Assembly: GCA_964583095.1 (NCBI GenBank)
Contig: CAZOVB010000023.1
Coordinates: 6,580-70,579 of the forward strand
Reading direction: 5' to 3'
Source: CAZOVB01 sp964583095
Lineage (GTDB): Bacteria; Planctomycetota; Phycisphaerae; SM23-33
Length of the DNA stretch: 64,000 nt
Under the pieces are notes generated by a model, which saw only the letters and a program-made list of their open reading frames with translations, was not told where the DNA came from and did not search any database. A program made the translations under genes and the position numbers. Shown here piece after piece: positions 9,027 to 18,013 of the stretch (position 1 is the first letter of the stretch; each line of letters opens with the position of its first letter).

Positions 9027-10724
9027 ATGGAAGTTGCGCATCCAATATGGCTGGGCGCCCTTGCGGTTGTAGGGGCCGTGGCGGCGCTTTCCCGGATACG
9101 GCCGGGCCGACGGGAAGTCACGGTCGCGAGCCTGGATCTGTGGAAAGAAGCCCTCGGGACGGTACAAAACCGGCAGACGGTATCGAGGCGAAGGGCCCGG
9201 CTCTGCTGGTGGCTGCTGCTTGCGGGGGCGATTCTGGCGGTGCTGGCCCTTGCCCAGCCGGGCATTCGAACAAGGAGGCAGGTCCGGCGCATCGCCCTGG
9301 AAGTCCGAGCGGGGATCGAGATGTCCGACCCCCGGACGCTCCAGCAAGCCGTTGCGGCCGGGAAACAGATCCTCTCGAAGCTGTCGGCTTCGGACCGGGT
9401 GCAGCTTCGCCTTCCCATGACCGGGGAATCGACGAAGCAGTGGCTGGAGCCGGATGAAGCGGCCCGCCGCCTGGATGCACTGGAACCGGATCCGGTGGAA
9501 GCTTCCAGCCTCGCGCTGCCACCGCTTTGGCCCGAGGTCTCTAAGGTCTTCGTGATTACCGCCGGGGCAGAGGAAGTGGAAACAGGACCTCGACGCAGCG
9601 TTGTGCGAATCGCCTATCGAGTGCCCCCGGTGCGCATTGCCACATTTTCCGGACGCGTCGAGAACGATCGGGTTCAACTGCTCTTGAGACTGGTAAATGA
9701 CGCACCGCAGGTCCGGGACGTGCGCGTGGTCGTGGAGGCTTTCGAGGGTGATTCGATCCGCCGGGTCGCCGAGGAGGTCTTTCAGGTCCCCCCCCGGTCC
9801 AGCCGGAGCAAGGTGGTTTCCGCGGTGCCCGCGGAGGCCTATGCAGCCCGGATCGCCGCAGAGCCGGCGGATCGGCCCGGCCTGTGGGCGGGACTGGCCC
9901 GAAGGCCCCGGCGGGAGGTGAAGATAGCGATCCTCGGCCAGGCTCCCGAAAGCCTGCACCTGCTTGTCGGCAGCAACGAAGAGCTGCGACTGGTAGAAGA
10001 GGCGGCCCAGGCGGATCTCGTCCTGGCTTATCGCACATCACTGCCGGAGGGCAAAGCCGGCGTGCAGTTTGCTCCCGAAGATGCACCTGAAGGGTTCCTG
10101 CTGGGGCCCGTGCTGGAAAACGTCGTTCTGGCAGAGGCATCCCTGGCCGTGGGTGACCCGCTTCTGGATTCGCTGGACTTGTCTTTGTTGGCGGTTCGTC
10201 GCCTGCCGACCTTCGAGCCAACGGGCCTTTCCGAGGCGAGCGTCCTGGGGGCCCTGGACGGGGGAGCTTTTCTGATCAAGCGAAATCCTTCCGGGGGGCC
10301 CCGACGGCTGATCGTCTCCTTTGACCCGGACCCGGGCAATACCAACTTCAGCATGCTGCCGTCTTTCGTGGTTCTGCTGGGCAACGTTCTGGACTGGATC
10401 GTCGGTCCGGTGGGAGCGGCCGTTCTGGAATCCCGGACAACCAGACAAGCCGTCCTCTCCGAGTCCTGGACCAAGGTTGACGGGCCTGAAAAAGCAGCCC
10501 CGGGCCTGTATCGCACAGCCGAGAGGAGCTTTGCCGCGGTGAGCTGGCCCAGGCTTTCTTACCGGCAAGGCCCTGCAGACTGGACCGGGCAGGTGGAGCA
10601 ACTGGTACTGCCCGATCCGCAAGAGCAGTCTTTCTACAGGCCATTCCGGCCATGGCTGTTGGTCGGGGCCCTGGGCTGCTGGGCGACCGGATGGGCTCTT
10701 GGACGCCGCCTGCGGCGCATATAA
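9027..10724 (+). CDS. BatA-like membrane protein with degenerate von Willebrand A region
   Basis: The protein (565 residues) opens like the BatA/aerotolerance-type family: a membrane helix at about 6-23, a short loop, a second helix at about 58-78, then a segment that in BatA would start the VWA domain. The metal-binding DxSxS motif is absent here; the corresponding stretch reads IALEVRAGIEMSD. A final helix (about 542-560, PFRPWLLVGALGC) ends in a basic tail, so the middle ~450 residues face one side of the membrane. Related proteins in planctomycetes act with MoxR ATPases, but none is adjacent. It follows the kinase in the same direction but has its own promoter. The function is unknown. 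Confidence 0.75.
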   Translation: MEVAHPIWLGALAVVGAVAALSRIRPGRREVTVASLDLWKEALGTVQNRQTVSRRRARLCWWLLLAGAILAVLALAQPGIRTRRQVRRIALEVRAGIEMSDPRTLQQAVAAGKQILSKLSASDRVQLRLPMTGESTKQWLEPDEAARRLDALEPDPVEASSLALPPLWPEVSKVFVITAGAEEVETGPRRSVVRIAYRVPPVRIATFSGRVENDRVQLLLRLVNDAPQVRDVRVVVEAFEGDSIRRVAEEVFQVPPRSSRSKVVSAVPAEAYAARIAAEPADRPGLWAGLARRPRREVKIAILGQAPESLHLLVGSNEELRLVEEAAQADLVLAYRTSLPEGKAGVQFAPEDAPEGFLLGPVLENVVLAEASLAVGDPLLDSLDLSLLAVRRLPTFEPTGLSEASVLGALDGGAFLIKRNPSGGPRRLIVSFDPDPGNTNFSMLPSFVVLLGNVLDWIVGPVGAAVLESRTTRQAVLSESWTKVDGPEKAAPGLYRTAERSFAAVSWPRLSYRQGPADWTGQVEQLVLPDPQEQSFYRPFRPWLLVGALGCWATGWALGRRLRRI

Positions 10725-10725
10725 T
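10699..10725 (+). promoter_or_regulatory. promoter of amrS
   Basis: TTGGAC at 10699-10704 and a consensus TATAAT at 10720-10725, separated by 15 bases (short). The spacer holds the inverted repeat GCCGC-CT-GCGGC, and the -10 box overlaps the stop codon of the BatA-like gene. Confidence 0.5.
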
Positions 10726-10754
10726 TCCTTCCAGGAACCGAAGGGAGGCCAGCC

Positions 10755-11774
10755 ATGGCCGAGAAGGATGCACAACTCTGGAAGCAACTGGACGATGAGG
10801 CGGTGCAGTGCGAGCTGTGCGGCCAGGAGTGTCGCATCGCGGCGGGCCAATACGGCCTGTGTCGGGTGCGCAAGAATGTGGCCGGGGCGCTCAAGACTCT
10901 CAACTACGGCAAGCTGGTGGCGTTGAATGTGGACCCGATCGAGAAGAAGCCTCTTTTCCACTTCCTGCCCGGCAGCAGCAGCCTGTCCATTGCAGCCCCG
11001 GGATGCAACTTCCAATGCGAGTTCTGCCAGAACTGGCAGATCTCCCAACAGCCTCGCGACGGCAAAGGTATCCAAGGCCAGGCGGCCTCGCCCGAGCAGG
11101 TGGTCTCGGCGGCAAGGACCTACAACTGTCGATCGATCAGTTACACCTACACCGAGCCGACGATTTTTTTCGAGTTCGCCGAAGACTGCTGCGAACTGGC
11201 CCACGAGCAAGGCATCCGGAACTGCTTCGTATCCAACGGGTTTCTCACTCCCAAGGCCATCGAGCAACTTGCAGGCACGCTCGATGCGATCAACGTGGAT
11301 CTGAAGTGTTTCTCGGATGAAACCTATCGCAGAATCATGAAGGCTTCGCTCGAGCCCGTGCTTACATGCCTGCGCAAGCTGGCCCGGACGGACATCTGGG
11401 TGGAGGTGACCACTCTGGTTGTCCCCGGGATGAACGACAGCAGGGACGAACTTGCTCGCATCGCATCGTTTATCGCCGAGGAAATGTCAACGGACGTTCC
11501 ATGGCATATCTCGCGGTTTCGGGGCGAGTATCAGATGGCCGGGAAAGGTTCCACCCCCATTGAAAAGCTCGAGATGGCATCGGAGCTCGGAAAGCAGGCC
11601 GGACTCAAGCACGTCTACTGCGGGAACCTGCATGGCCTGGCCGACGAGAACACCTACTGTCCCTCCTGCAACGAGATGCTGATCGACCGAAGGGGATTCC
11701 AGGTCCGACAAAACAACCTGACCGATGGCAGGTGCCCCGCTTGCAGCCAGGAGATTGCCGGCGTGTGGAACTAG
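10755..11774 (+). CDS. amrS: AmmeMemoRadiSam system radical SAM enzyme
   Basis: The protein (339 residues) has the radical-SAM cluster motif CNFQCEFCQNW (C84, C88, C91) and an N-terminal four-Cys patch (C19, C22, C26, C36). Further family patterns are SYTYTEPTIFFEF, VDLKCFSDETYR and the C-terminal CPSCNEM/CPACSQE pairs. The length and all landmarks fit AmrS, the pyruvate-formate-lyase-activase-like member of the conserved AMMECR1/Memo/radical-SAM trio. The AMMECR1 and Memo partners are not in this window. The reaction of the family is not established. A strong AGGGAGG site precedes the ATG. Confidence 0.9.
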   Translation: MAEKDAQLWKQLDDEAVQCELCGQECRIAAGQYGLCRVRKNVAGALKTLNYGKLVALNVDPIEKKPLFHFLPGSSSLSIAAPGCNFQCEFCQNWQISQQPRDGKGIQGQAASPEQVVSAARTYNCRSISYTYTEPTIFFEFAEDCCELAHEQGIRNCFVSNGFLTPKAIEQLAGTLDAINVDLKCFSDETYRRIMKASLEPVLTCLRKLARTDIWVEVTTLVVPGMNDSRDELARIASFIAEEMSTDVPWHISRFRGEYQMAGKGSTPIEKLEMASELGKQAGLKHVYCGNLHGLADENTYCPSCNEMLIDRRGFQVRQNNLTDGRCPACSQEIAGVWN

Positions 11775-11881
11775 CCTCCCGGGTACCGCCTTGTCAGTCG
11801 CCGGTGTTTGTGATACAAGCCCCGGACAAGACAACGCAGCGGAAACTGGTTCGGGCACGGAGCTCGGGGAGACAGGGCAAC

Positions 11882-13006
11882 ATGGCGTCGGTTCGGGAGT
11901 ATCTACGGTTTCACCTGGCTGAGGGAATCGGGCCCATTACATTCCGCCGCATGGTCGAGGCCTTCGGGAGCGTCGATGCGATTCTGAACCATTCGCCGCG
12001 AAACTGGCAGGGGGTCCAGGGGGTCAGCCGAAAACGTGCCCAGGCGATCCTGGATGTCACCGACGAACAGATCGAACAGGAGATCGAGCAGGCCCACCAG
12101 GCGGGGGCCCAGGTGTACTGCTGGGAAGATGCGCAATATCCCTCGGGTCTCAAGAACATCTACGATCCGCCCCCGGTCCTGTACGTCCGAGGGAAGCTCG
12201 AAAAGCAGGACGTCTCGGCCATCGCGATCGTCGGCTCGCGTCGCTGCACCCACTATGGGCTATCGCAGGCGGATCGTTTCGGCAGACTCCTGGCCACAGC
12301 CGGCTTTACCGTCATCTCCGGCGGGGCCAGGGGAATCGATACCTCGGCCCATCGGGGGGCGGTCGCGGCCGGTGGCAGGACACTGGTGGTGATGGGCTGC
12401 GGTCTCGGACATGTCTATCCTCCCGAGAACGCCGAGTTCTTCGAGGAGATCGTCCAGTCCGGAAACGGAGCAGTGATCAGCGAACTGCCGATGAACTCCC
12501 CGGCCCGCAGCGAGAACTTTCCCAAGCGCAACCGGATCGTCTCGGGGCTTTGCCTGGGGGTGCTGGTGGTCGAGGCAGCCAATCGCAGCGGGGCATTGAT
12601 TACCGCCAACGTGGCTGTCGAACAGGGCAGGAATGTCTTCGCCCTGCCCGGCCAGGTGGACTCGCCGCTGAGCCAGGGCTGCCACAGCCTCATCCGGCAG
12701 GGGGTTACGCTGGTGACAAATCTGGACGATCTGCTGGAGGACCTCGGGACCGTTGGAGAAAAGATGACACCCGAGCCGGAGGAAACGGACATCCCGGCCC
12801 GGCTGCCTGAGCTCTCGGCCGAAGAAACGCGCGTTGTGGAATGCCTGGCCGGCGGGGCCATGCAACTGGACGACCTGGCTCGACGGGCGGAGATTTCCAG
12901 CGGCAAGGCGGCCTCGCTGCTGACCATGCTGCTGCTCAAGGGGGTTGTCGAGCAGAGGCCCGGGAACGTTTTCGCCCGTAAGAAGTGGGTTTCACTGGAG
13001 TCCTGA
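11882..13006 (+). CDS. dprA: DNA-processing protein DprA
   Basis: The protein has 374 residues from ATG 11882, chosen over the longer frame because GGGGAG precedes it and homology begins there. It has an N-terminal helix-hairpin-helix-like region (VREYLRFHLAEGIGP), the Rossmann-type DprA core with GSRRCTHYG, ISGGARGID, GCGLGHVYPPEN and FPKRNRIVSGL, and a C-terminal winged helix (about 315-370, ending RPGNVFARKK). DprA loads RecA onto incoming single-stranded DNA during natural transformation and is also present in many bacteria not known to be competent. It is downstream of amrS with a 107-base gap and upstream of the dihydrouridine synthase gene. Confidence 0.95.
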   Translation: MASVREYLRFHLAEGIGPITFRRMVEAFGSVDAILNHSPRNWQGVQGVSRKRAQAILDVTDEQIEQEIEQAHQAGAQVYCWEDAQYPSGLKNIYDPPPVLYVRGKLEKQDVSAIAIVGSRRCTHYGLSQADRFGRLLATAGFTVISGGARGIDTSAHRGAVAAGGRTLVVMGCGLGHVYPPENAEFFEEIVQSGNGAVISELPMNSPARSENFPKRNRIVSGLCLGVLVVEAANRSGALITANVAVEQGRNVFALPGQVDSPLSQGCHSLIRQGVTLVTNLDDLLEDLGTVGEKMTPEPEETDIPARLPELSAEETRVVECLAGGAMQLDDLARRAEISSGKAASLLTMLLLKGVVEQRPGNVFARKKWVSLES

Positions 13007-13051
13007 TCTGCTGGTTGGATTTATCTTGAGGCCCTGTGGTAGGCTGGTGGC

Positions 13052-14095
13052 ATGACGAACGCTTGCAGTCCATTTGCGCTTGGCGGCCTTGCGGTTCCCG
13101 GAAGGGTGATTTTGGCTCCGATGGCCGGGTATACCGACCTGGCCTACCGACTGACCTGCCGACGGCTGGGCGCGCCCCTGACAGCCAGCGAGATGATTCT
13201 GGACAAGTCCCTGCTTCGGCCCGGCAAGCTCCGCAACCGCCTGGCCATGACCGACCCGGAAGATGCGCCGGTGGTGGGACAGTTGATCGGCAACGATCCG
13301 GAATCCCTGGCCTCGGCGGCCAGGCTGATGGTCCGGATCGGCTTTGACGTGGTGGATTTGAACTTCGCCTGTCCGGTCCGAAAAGCTCTTGCGCGCCGGC
13401 GCGGGGGTCACCTGATGCGGGATCCGGACCTGGCCGGCCAGATCCTCCGGGCCGTGGCAGAAGCGGTAGACGTTCCCGTCACCGTCAAGCTGCGAATGCG
13501 TTTCGCCCAGGAGGGGGACAATGGGAATTTCTATCGCATTGCCGAGTCGGCTTACGAGGCAGGCTGCGTTGCGGTGGCGGTTCACGGGCGCAGCGTGGAA
13601 GCCCGCTACAGTGGCCCGGCCGACTGGGAGTTTCTCACCCGGGCCAAGGAGCACTTCACCGATCGGACACTGATCGGCTCGGGGGATGTCCGCAATGCAC
13701 AACGCGCCATCGACATGCTCGAGCAGACAGGGGTCGATGCCGTCCTGGCCGCCCGGGGTGCCCTGGGCAACCCCTGGTTCTTCGCACAGGTGCAGGACAT
13801 GGCAGCGGGCAGAGCGGCCAGGCGCCCGGGGCTGGCCCAGCAGAAGCAGGTGATGCTCGAACACTACCGCATGGCCGAGGCGATCTACGGCCCGCGGCGC
13901 ACAGCCATGCACATGCGGAAGTTCGGCATTAAATATGCCCGGATGCACACGCGACCCAAGCTCTTGCGGATAGCCTTTGTGAAGGTCAGCAGCGCCCAGG
14001 ACTGGCAACGGGTTCTGGATACCTATTACACCGATCAGTACGAGAAGCTCGGATTCCCGCCCGGAAACGTTCCCGACGCCGAGGGCCTGGTCTGA
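13052..14095 (+). CDS. tRNA-dihydrouridine synthase
   Basis: This 347-residue flavoenzyme of the Dus family reduces uridines in the tRNA D-loop using FMN and NAD(P)H. It has the TIM-barrel start LAPMAGYTDLAYR, the active-site cysteine in NFACPVRK (C107, equivalent to the NxxCP motif), GSGDVRNAQ and ARGALGNPWFF for FMN phosphate binding, and a helical C-terminal tRNA-binding region. It most resembles the DusB group, but I cannot separate subtypes with confidence. The start shows TAGGCT 6 bases before the ATG and only GGTGG nearby, so it may be leaderless. Confidence 0.93.
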   Translation: MTNACSPFALGGLAVPGRVILAPMAGYTDLAYRLTCRRLGAPLTASEMILDKSLLRPGKLRNRLAMTDPEDAPVVGQLIGNDPESLASAARLMVRIGFDVVDLNFACPVRKALARRRGGHLMRDPDLAGQILRAVAEAVDVPVTVKLRMRFAQEGDNGNFYRIAESAYEAGCVAVAVHGRSVEARYSGPADWEFLTRAKEHFTDRTLIGSGDVRNAQRAIDMLEQTGVDAVLAARGALGNPWFFAQVQDMAAGRAARRPGLAQQKQVMLEHYRMAEAIYGPRRTAMHMRKFGIKYARMHTRPKLLRIAFVKVSSAQDWQRVLDTYYTDQYEKLGFPPGNVPDAEGLV

Positions 14096-14120
14096 GGCGA
14101 ACCGGTTCGGGGCGGGCCGG

Positions 14121-14756
14121 TCACTTCTCGTGGTTCTGCCACCTGCGCATCCCGAACCACAGGAACAGCCAGCGGGGCAGGAAGGGCCTGGCCACCAGCT
14201 CGCCGGCCTCTTCGGGAATCGGCTCTTGTTTTGCCAGGGCAGCGGCAGCCTGCTGGAATCCGGCCCGGGCATGTCGGGCCATGGCGCCCAGATCTTCCAG
14301 GTCCTTGCCGTCGATCATTTCGCTCATGCCCAGCGACAGCCCACCGCGGTAGGCCAGGGACGCCCGGCGGGCAAACTGCTTGACAAAGGGCAGTGCGTTG
14401 CGGGCAGCCGAGGCCTCGGGCATCCCGCAATTGACGATGGCCGCCAAGGCGCCGGTATCCATCGACCGGGCCTGGCGGTGTCGGTACAACTGCTCCATCA
14501 GATAGATCACCGGGGCCGGGGGAGAGTCCATGTAGAGTCCGAAGGACAGGACGATCAGGTCAGCGCGGTCCGCGGCGTCGAACAGCCCGGCCATGCGCTT
14601 CGGATCGCCGACCCGCGAAACGATCCGCATGGTTTCGCTGTCCCACCCGAGCCTGGCCATCTGTTCGCACAGGTAGCCTCCGAGGATCTCGCTGGCAGAG
14701 CCGACCGGTTTGGCGCTGCCGATAATCAACAGGACGCGGGGCCGGGTCTCATTCAT
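14121..14756 (-). CDS. flavodoxin-like NAD(P)H-dependent oxidoreductase
   Basis: The protein (211 residues) starts with a beta-strand and phosphate-loop-like segment (VLLIIGSAKPVGSAS) and continues with LIVLSFGLYMDSPPAPVIYLMEQL, the layout of NADPH-dependent FMN reductases and flavodoxin-fold quinone reductases. There are no Fe-S cysteines, unlike its upstream neighbour. Its ATG overlaps the neighbour's stop codon (ATGA at 14753-14756), so the two are translationally coupled and probably work together in electron transfer. The physiological substrate is unknown. Confidence 0.75.
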   Translation of the reverse strand: MNETRPRVLLIIGSAKPVGSASEILGGYLCEQMARLGWDSETMRIVSRVGDPKRMAGLFDAADRADLIVLSFGLYMDSPPAPVIYLMEQLYRHRQARSMDTGALAAIVNCGMPEASAARNALPFVKQFARRASLAYRGGLSLGMSEMIDGKDLEDLGAMARHARAGFQQAAAALAKQEPIPEEAGELVARPFLPRWLFLWFGMRRWQNHEK

Positions 14757-15316
14757 CGCTGGGTCTCCAGGGCTGAAAGGGTCCGCTGGAGTTGCGAGAG
14801 AAAGCTCTCTGCTTCGGCATCGGCCTGGGTGACCATCGAGGCATAGCTGGCCGAGTGATAGTTCACGGCGTTACGCTTGACCAGCGAGAGGAACATCGAG
14901 GCCTCGCTCTGGTCCTCCTGCGTCTGGACGCCGATGCCCAGAAGTGCGGCAAATTCCTGGTAAGCCGAAGGCTCCTGACCCGGGAGGAAATACGGGGCCA
15001 GGTCCGGAAGCAGGCGGTCTATCGCCTTCTTGAGCTGCCAGCCGTATCCGCCGAAGACCACGGGCGTCAACAGGACCAGCAGGTCGGCCTTTCGGGCTTC
15101 CTGGGCCAGGTCATAGCCGTCGTCGCGGACTACACACTGGCCGCCGTTGGTCGTCCAACAACCGAAACACCCCGTGCAGAAGGCGATGTCCATGTCGCGA
15201 AGGGCAAAGAGCTTCGTCTGCATGCCCTGGTTTCTCAGGGCCTTTGCGACCGGCAGGGCGAGTGTGTCCGTGGCGTCGCCGGCTTCATACGCTCCGTTGA
15301 GAAGGTACGCTTTCAT
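14753..15316 (-). CDS. iron-sulfur flavoprotein-like protein, flavodoxin fold
   Basis: The protein has 187 residues from ATG 15316, chosen because AGGAA lies 6-7 bases upstream and homology starts at MKAYLLNGAYE; the open frame runs further upstream. The motif CTGCFGCW followed by C after seven residues (C47, C50, C53, C61) matches the compact cysteine spacing of archaeal-type iron-sulfur flavoproteins, followed by VVRDDGYDL and VLLTPVVFGGYGWQLKKAIDR, the FMN-binding part. A role in passing electrons between a low-potential donor and FMN is inferred from the family. It is the first gene of a two-gene unit with the flavodoxin-like protein. Confidence 0.8.
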   Translation of the reverse strand: MKAYLLNGAYEAGDATDTLALPVAKALRNQGMQTKLFALRDMDIAFCTGCFGCWTTNGGQCVVRDDGYDLAQEARKADLLVLLTPVVFGGYGWQLKKAIDRLLPDLAPYFLPGQEPSAYQEFAALLGIGVQTQEDQSEASMFLSLVKRNAVNYHSASYASMVTQADAEAESFLSQLQRTLSALETQR

Positions 15317-15522
15317 CCGCTGTTCCTGGTCGAAGGTCAAGGGGGCAACCTGGCTTTCCATCACATTATAGGTGCGCCCAGGCCCTGGAGCATCGACTGG
15401 CCGAGGGCGAACGTAACATTTGCGCAACAGGGCATATAAGAACGAACGTTTTGCCCACTTTCATGGTCAAATACACCGATGACAGTTCCGCTTCCCTTTA
15501 ACCCATGGTAAGGAGAATCAAG

Positions 15523-16143
15523 ATGAGCAAAACCCAATGGTTCACGATTGTACTAGTGGCTTTGTGCACCTGCACGCTGACGCTGGGGGTCTTCTGGCCA
15601 ACGTCGCTGGTGGCCCGGGAGGAAACGCCCCAGGCCCAGACGCCCCCGATGGTTCTGGAAGCAGGCAAGGCCCGGATCACGGTTACCGCCAACGACAAGG
15701 CAATCGAGGCCGGCAAGGCCGCCGAGTTCACCCTCCACGCCGTCAACCCCGGCTCCGAGGCGTGCAGGGTGGAACTGGGCATGAGCCTCAAATCCCCCGG
15801 GGTCATCAGCCCGTGGGCCCGGATGATCCCTGTGCCCGTGCAAGTCTGGAGCAAGCAGCTCGTCTTGGAGCTCCAGCCGGGACAGGAAGTCACGCAGGTG
15901 ATCAAGACCGAGCTGGTACCGGACCTGGCCGCACAGCATACGCTGACGTTGGCAGCCGGCCAGAAGCAGATCCAGGCCTGGGCCCTGGCCCCGAAGGTGC
16001 TTGTGGACCCCAATGGGAACCGGATGGACCTCCGGGGTGCAATCAGAGCCGCCAACAGACAGACAGGACAGGAGAATGTCCGAGTCGTTGATCTTCAGGC
16101 CGAGCCGGCCGGCCAGGTCGCAGTCCGCACCGGCAACGAATGA
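15523..16143 (+). CDS. secreted or membrane-anchored protein of unknown function
   Basis: The protein has 206 residues from ATG 15523, placed there by AAGGAG six bases upstream. An N-terminal hydrophobic segment (TIVLVALCTCTLTLGVFW) acts as a signal peptide or anchor. The rest looks like a single beta-sandwich domain: alternating short strands such as ITVTANDKAIEAGKAAEFTLHAVNPG and LVLELQPGQEVTQVIKTELV, in the style of bacterial extracytoplasmic Ig-like folds. I do not recognise a named family. Its stop overlaps the next start (ATGA at 16140-16143), so it is coupled to the pentein-fold gene and may help that protein fold, localise or bind substrate. Confidence 0.75.
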   Translation: MSKTQWFTIVLVALCTCTLTLGVFWPTSLVAREETPQAQTPPMVLEAGKARITVTANDKAIEAGKAAEFTLHAVNPGSEACRVELGMSLKSPGVISPWARMIPVPVQVWSKQLVLELQPGQEVTQVIKTELVPDLAAQHTLTLAAGQKQIQAWALAPKVLVDPNGNRMDLRGAIRAANRQTGQENVRVVDLQAEPAGQVAVRTGNE

Positions 16144-17270
16144 AAAGCAGATCCGTCATTTTCGGCGCATCCCTGGGCCTGATGGCGGCCGGGCTGGTTC
16201 TGGCCCTGTTGCCCTCAGGCCCGGCGCGCCATGGCGACATCGCTCGCGGCGAACTGCTCTGCGACGCCGAGGGGGCCTTCGAGCAACTGGTGATCCAGTA
16301 CCGCAGGGAGGCTGCCGCGATCTCCGCGCCGGTCTACCGCAATTTCCTGCCCCTGCTTTCGTCGGAGGTAAGAGTGCTTGTGGTCTGCCCGGCCAGGGAG
16401 GATTTCGAGGATCTTCGCCGTCGCGTCGGCTGGCTTTTCTGCAGTCTTGAGCCGCTCGTAACGGGTCACGAGATGACCACCTGGAGCCGGGATCGCTGGC
16501 TGGCGTTGAGCCAGGACGGAGATGGCATCTGCCTGCTCACAGCGCGGGGCGAGGACGGCCAGGATGCCTGGCCCCAGAGAAAAGGCGACGGAAGGATCGC
16601 GTTTGATATTGCTCAAAGACTCAGGGCCGAGGGCGTCACCGCGGCCCGCAGTGAACTGAAGTTCGACGGCGGCGACTTCGTGGCCTTGCCGGATCGCATC
16701 CTGGTCACCCGGCGGGTGCTTGCGGGCAACCTGGCCCTGGGGATCCACTCGAAACGGGAGGTCCTCGACCTGCTGGAGGCACATCTGGGTCGCCGCGTTG
16801 TGGTCCTGGCCGATGCTCCGGATCATCACATGGGCATCTATCTGATGGCGGCCGGGGAGGGCAGGGTGGTTGTGGCTGATCCTTCTCTGGGCGAGGGTCT
16901 CATCCCCGCAGGCGTACTGGAAGAACTCATGCCCGGGGGCCTGGCCGAGGGCAGCCTTGTGCAGAAGCAACTCGACGCCGTGGCGGATCAGCTCCGAGCC
17001 GAGGGGCTGGATGTCTTCCGGATGCCGGTAGTGGCCGGGCGGGACGGACGGACCTGGATGACGCCACTGAATGTGGTTCTGGAAAACGCCGGCCGTTCCG
17101 GCTCCGTAGTCTACATGCCTGTCTACGAGGGGGCCGATCGCCTGAATGAAGCGGGCAGGCGGGTGTGGCGGTCGCTGGGCTATGAAGTCCGGGAGGTGGA
17201 TTGCACCAGCGCGTATCGTCATTTCGGATCCCTGCGCTGCCTGGTGAATGTCCTGCGCCGCGGGGGATGA
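16140..17270 (+). CDS. membrane-anchored pentein-superfamily protein (agmatine deiminase-like fold)
   Basis: The protein (376 residues) has a hydrophobic N-terminus (about 6-25) that should export or anchor it. The remainder carries the landmarks of guanidine-modifying penteins: TWSRDRW near 114-120, KFDGGDF near 174-180, DHHMGIY with a candidate catalytic histidine at 229/230, and a C-terminal cysteine in SLRCLVN (C367), in the place of the nucleophile of agmatine deiminases and arginine deiminases. Activity on an arginine- or agmatine-like compound outside the cytoplasm is therefore plausible, but substrate residues are not identifiable by eye and overall similarity looks remote. It is coupled to the upstream secreted protein. 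Confidence 0.65.
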   Translation: MKSRSVIFGASLGLMAAGLVLALLPSGPARHGDIARGELLCDAEGAFEQLVIQYRREAAAISAPVYRNFLPLLSSEVRVLVVCPAREDFEDLRRRVGWLFCSLEPLVTGHEMTTWSRDRWLALSQDGDGICLLTARGEDGQDAWPQRKGDGRIAFDIAQRLRAEGVTAARSELKFDGGDFVALPDRILVTRRVLAGNLALGIHSKREVLDLLEAHLGRRVVVLADAPDHHMGIYLMAAGEGRVVVADPSLGEGLIPAGVLEELMPGGLAEGSLVQKQLDAVADQLRAEGLDVFRMPVVAGRDGRTWMTPLNVVLENAGRSGSVVYMPVYEGADRLNEAGRRVWRSLGYEVREVDCTSAYRHFGSLRCLVNVLRRGG

Positions 17271-17274
17271 CTCT

Positions 17275-17302
17275 TTGTCCTGACAAGGCCTGCAGGTATA
17301 CT
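17275..17302 (+). promoter_or_regulatory. promoter of the methyltransferase gene
   Basis: TTGTCC at 17275-17280, a 16-base spacer, and TATACT at 17297-17302, about 30 bases before the ATG. Confidence 0.45.
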
Positions 17303-17332
17303 TCCGGTGGAGTCTAAACCGGCAGGCGGCGA

Positions 17333-18013
17333 ATGCTTTTTGATACGAATTTCTGGCGACGGGTCAACTACGCGGTGTTGGCCCCGATCTACGATCGCAT
17401 CGCGGGCGGCTTTGACGGGGCCCGGAGACGGTCGATCGACTTGGCTCGGATCCAACCCGGCCGGCGCGTATTGCTGCTCGGCGCGGGAACCGGGCTGGAC
17501 CTTCCCCTCCTGCCGGCGGGGGCGTCGTACACCGCCGTCGATCTTTCGGGCCCGATGCTTGCACGACTGGAACAGCGCGCCCGAGCCCTGGAGTTGCCGA
17601 TCGAGATCCACAAGGCCGACGCCATGGACCTGCCCTTTGATTCCGAAAGCTTCGACGTGGTCCTGCTGCACCTGATCGCCTCGGTGGTACCCGATGCGCG
17701 GGCATGCATGGCCGAGGCGGCCAGGGTTCTGACCCCGCAGGGCAGGGCGATGGTCCTGGACAAGTTCCTGCCCGAATCGCGAGGCAAAGCGATGATGGTG
17801 CGCCTGGTACATCCGCTTGCGAGTTTCTTGGGCACCGGGCTTAAGCTCACCCGGCAGGATGTGCTGCTGGATGGCCGATTCCACCTCGAACACGAAGAAG
17901 CCGGCGCCCTGGGAGGCCTCTGGAAGATCTTCTCGCTGCGCCGGATGGAGCAGGGCGAGGGGTATGATGATTTTCGCGCCTGGCAGCCTGCAGCGCTCCC
18001 TTTCCTGCTCTAG
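17333..18013 (+). CDS. class I SAM-dependent methyltransferase
   Basis: The protein (226 residues) has the SAM-binding core VLLLGAGTGLDLPLLP (motif I), YTAVDLSGPML (post-I acidic strand) and a motif IV-like region FDVVLLHLIASVVPDA. The start FWRRVNYAVLAPIYDRIAGGF and the overall layout match small UbiE- or PmtA-like methyltransferases that modify lipids or quinones. The substrate cannot be fixed. Monocistronic with its own promoter. The last 4 bases overlap the convergent small ORF ending at 18010. Confidence 0.85.
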   Translation: MLFDTNFWRRVNYAVLAPIYDRIAGGFDGARRRSIDLARIQPGRRVLLLGAGTGLDLPLLPAGASYTAVDLSGPMLARLEQRARALELPIEIHKADAMDLPFDSESFDVVLLHLIASVVPDARACMAEAARVLTPQGRAMVLDKFLPESRGKAMMVRLVHPLASFLGTGLKLTRQDVLLDGRFHLEHEEAGALGGLWKIFSLRRMEQGEGYDDFRAWQPAALPFLL

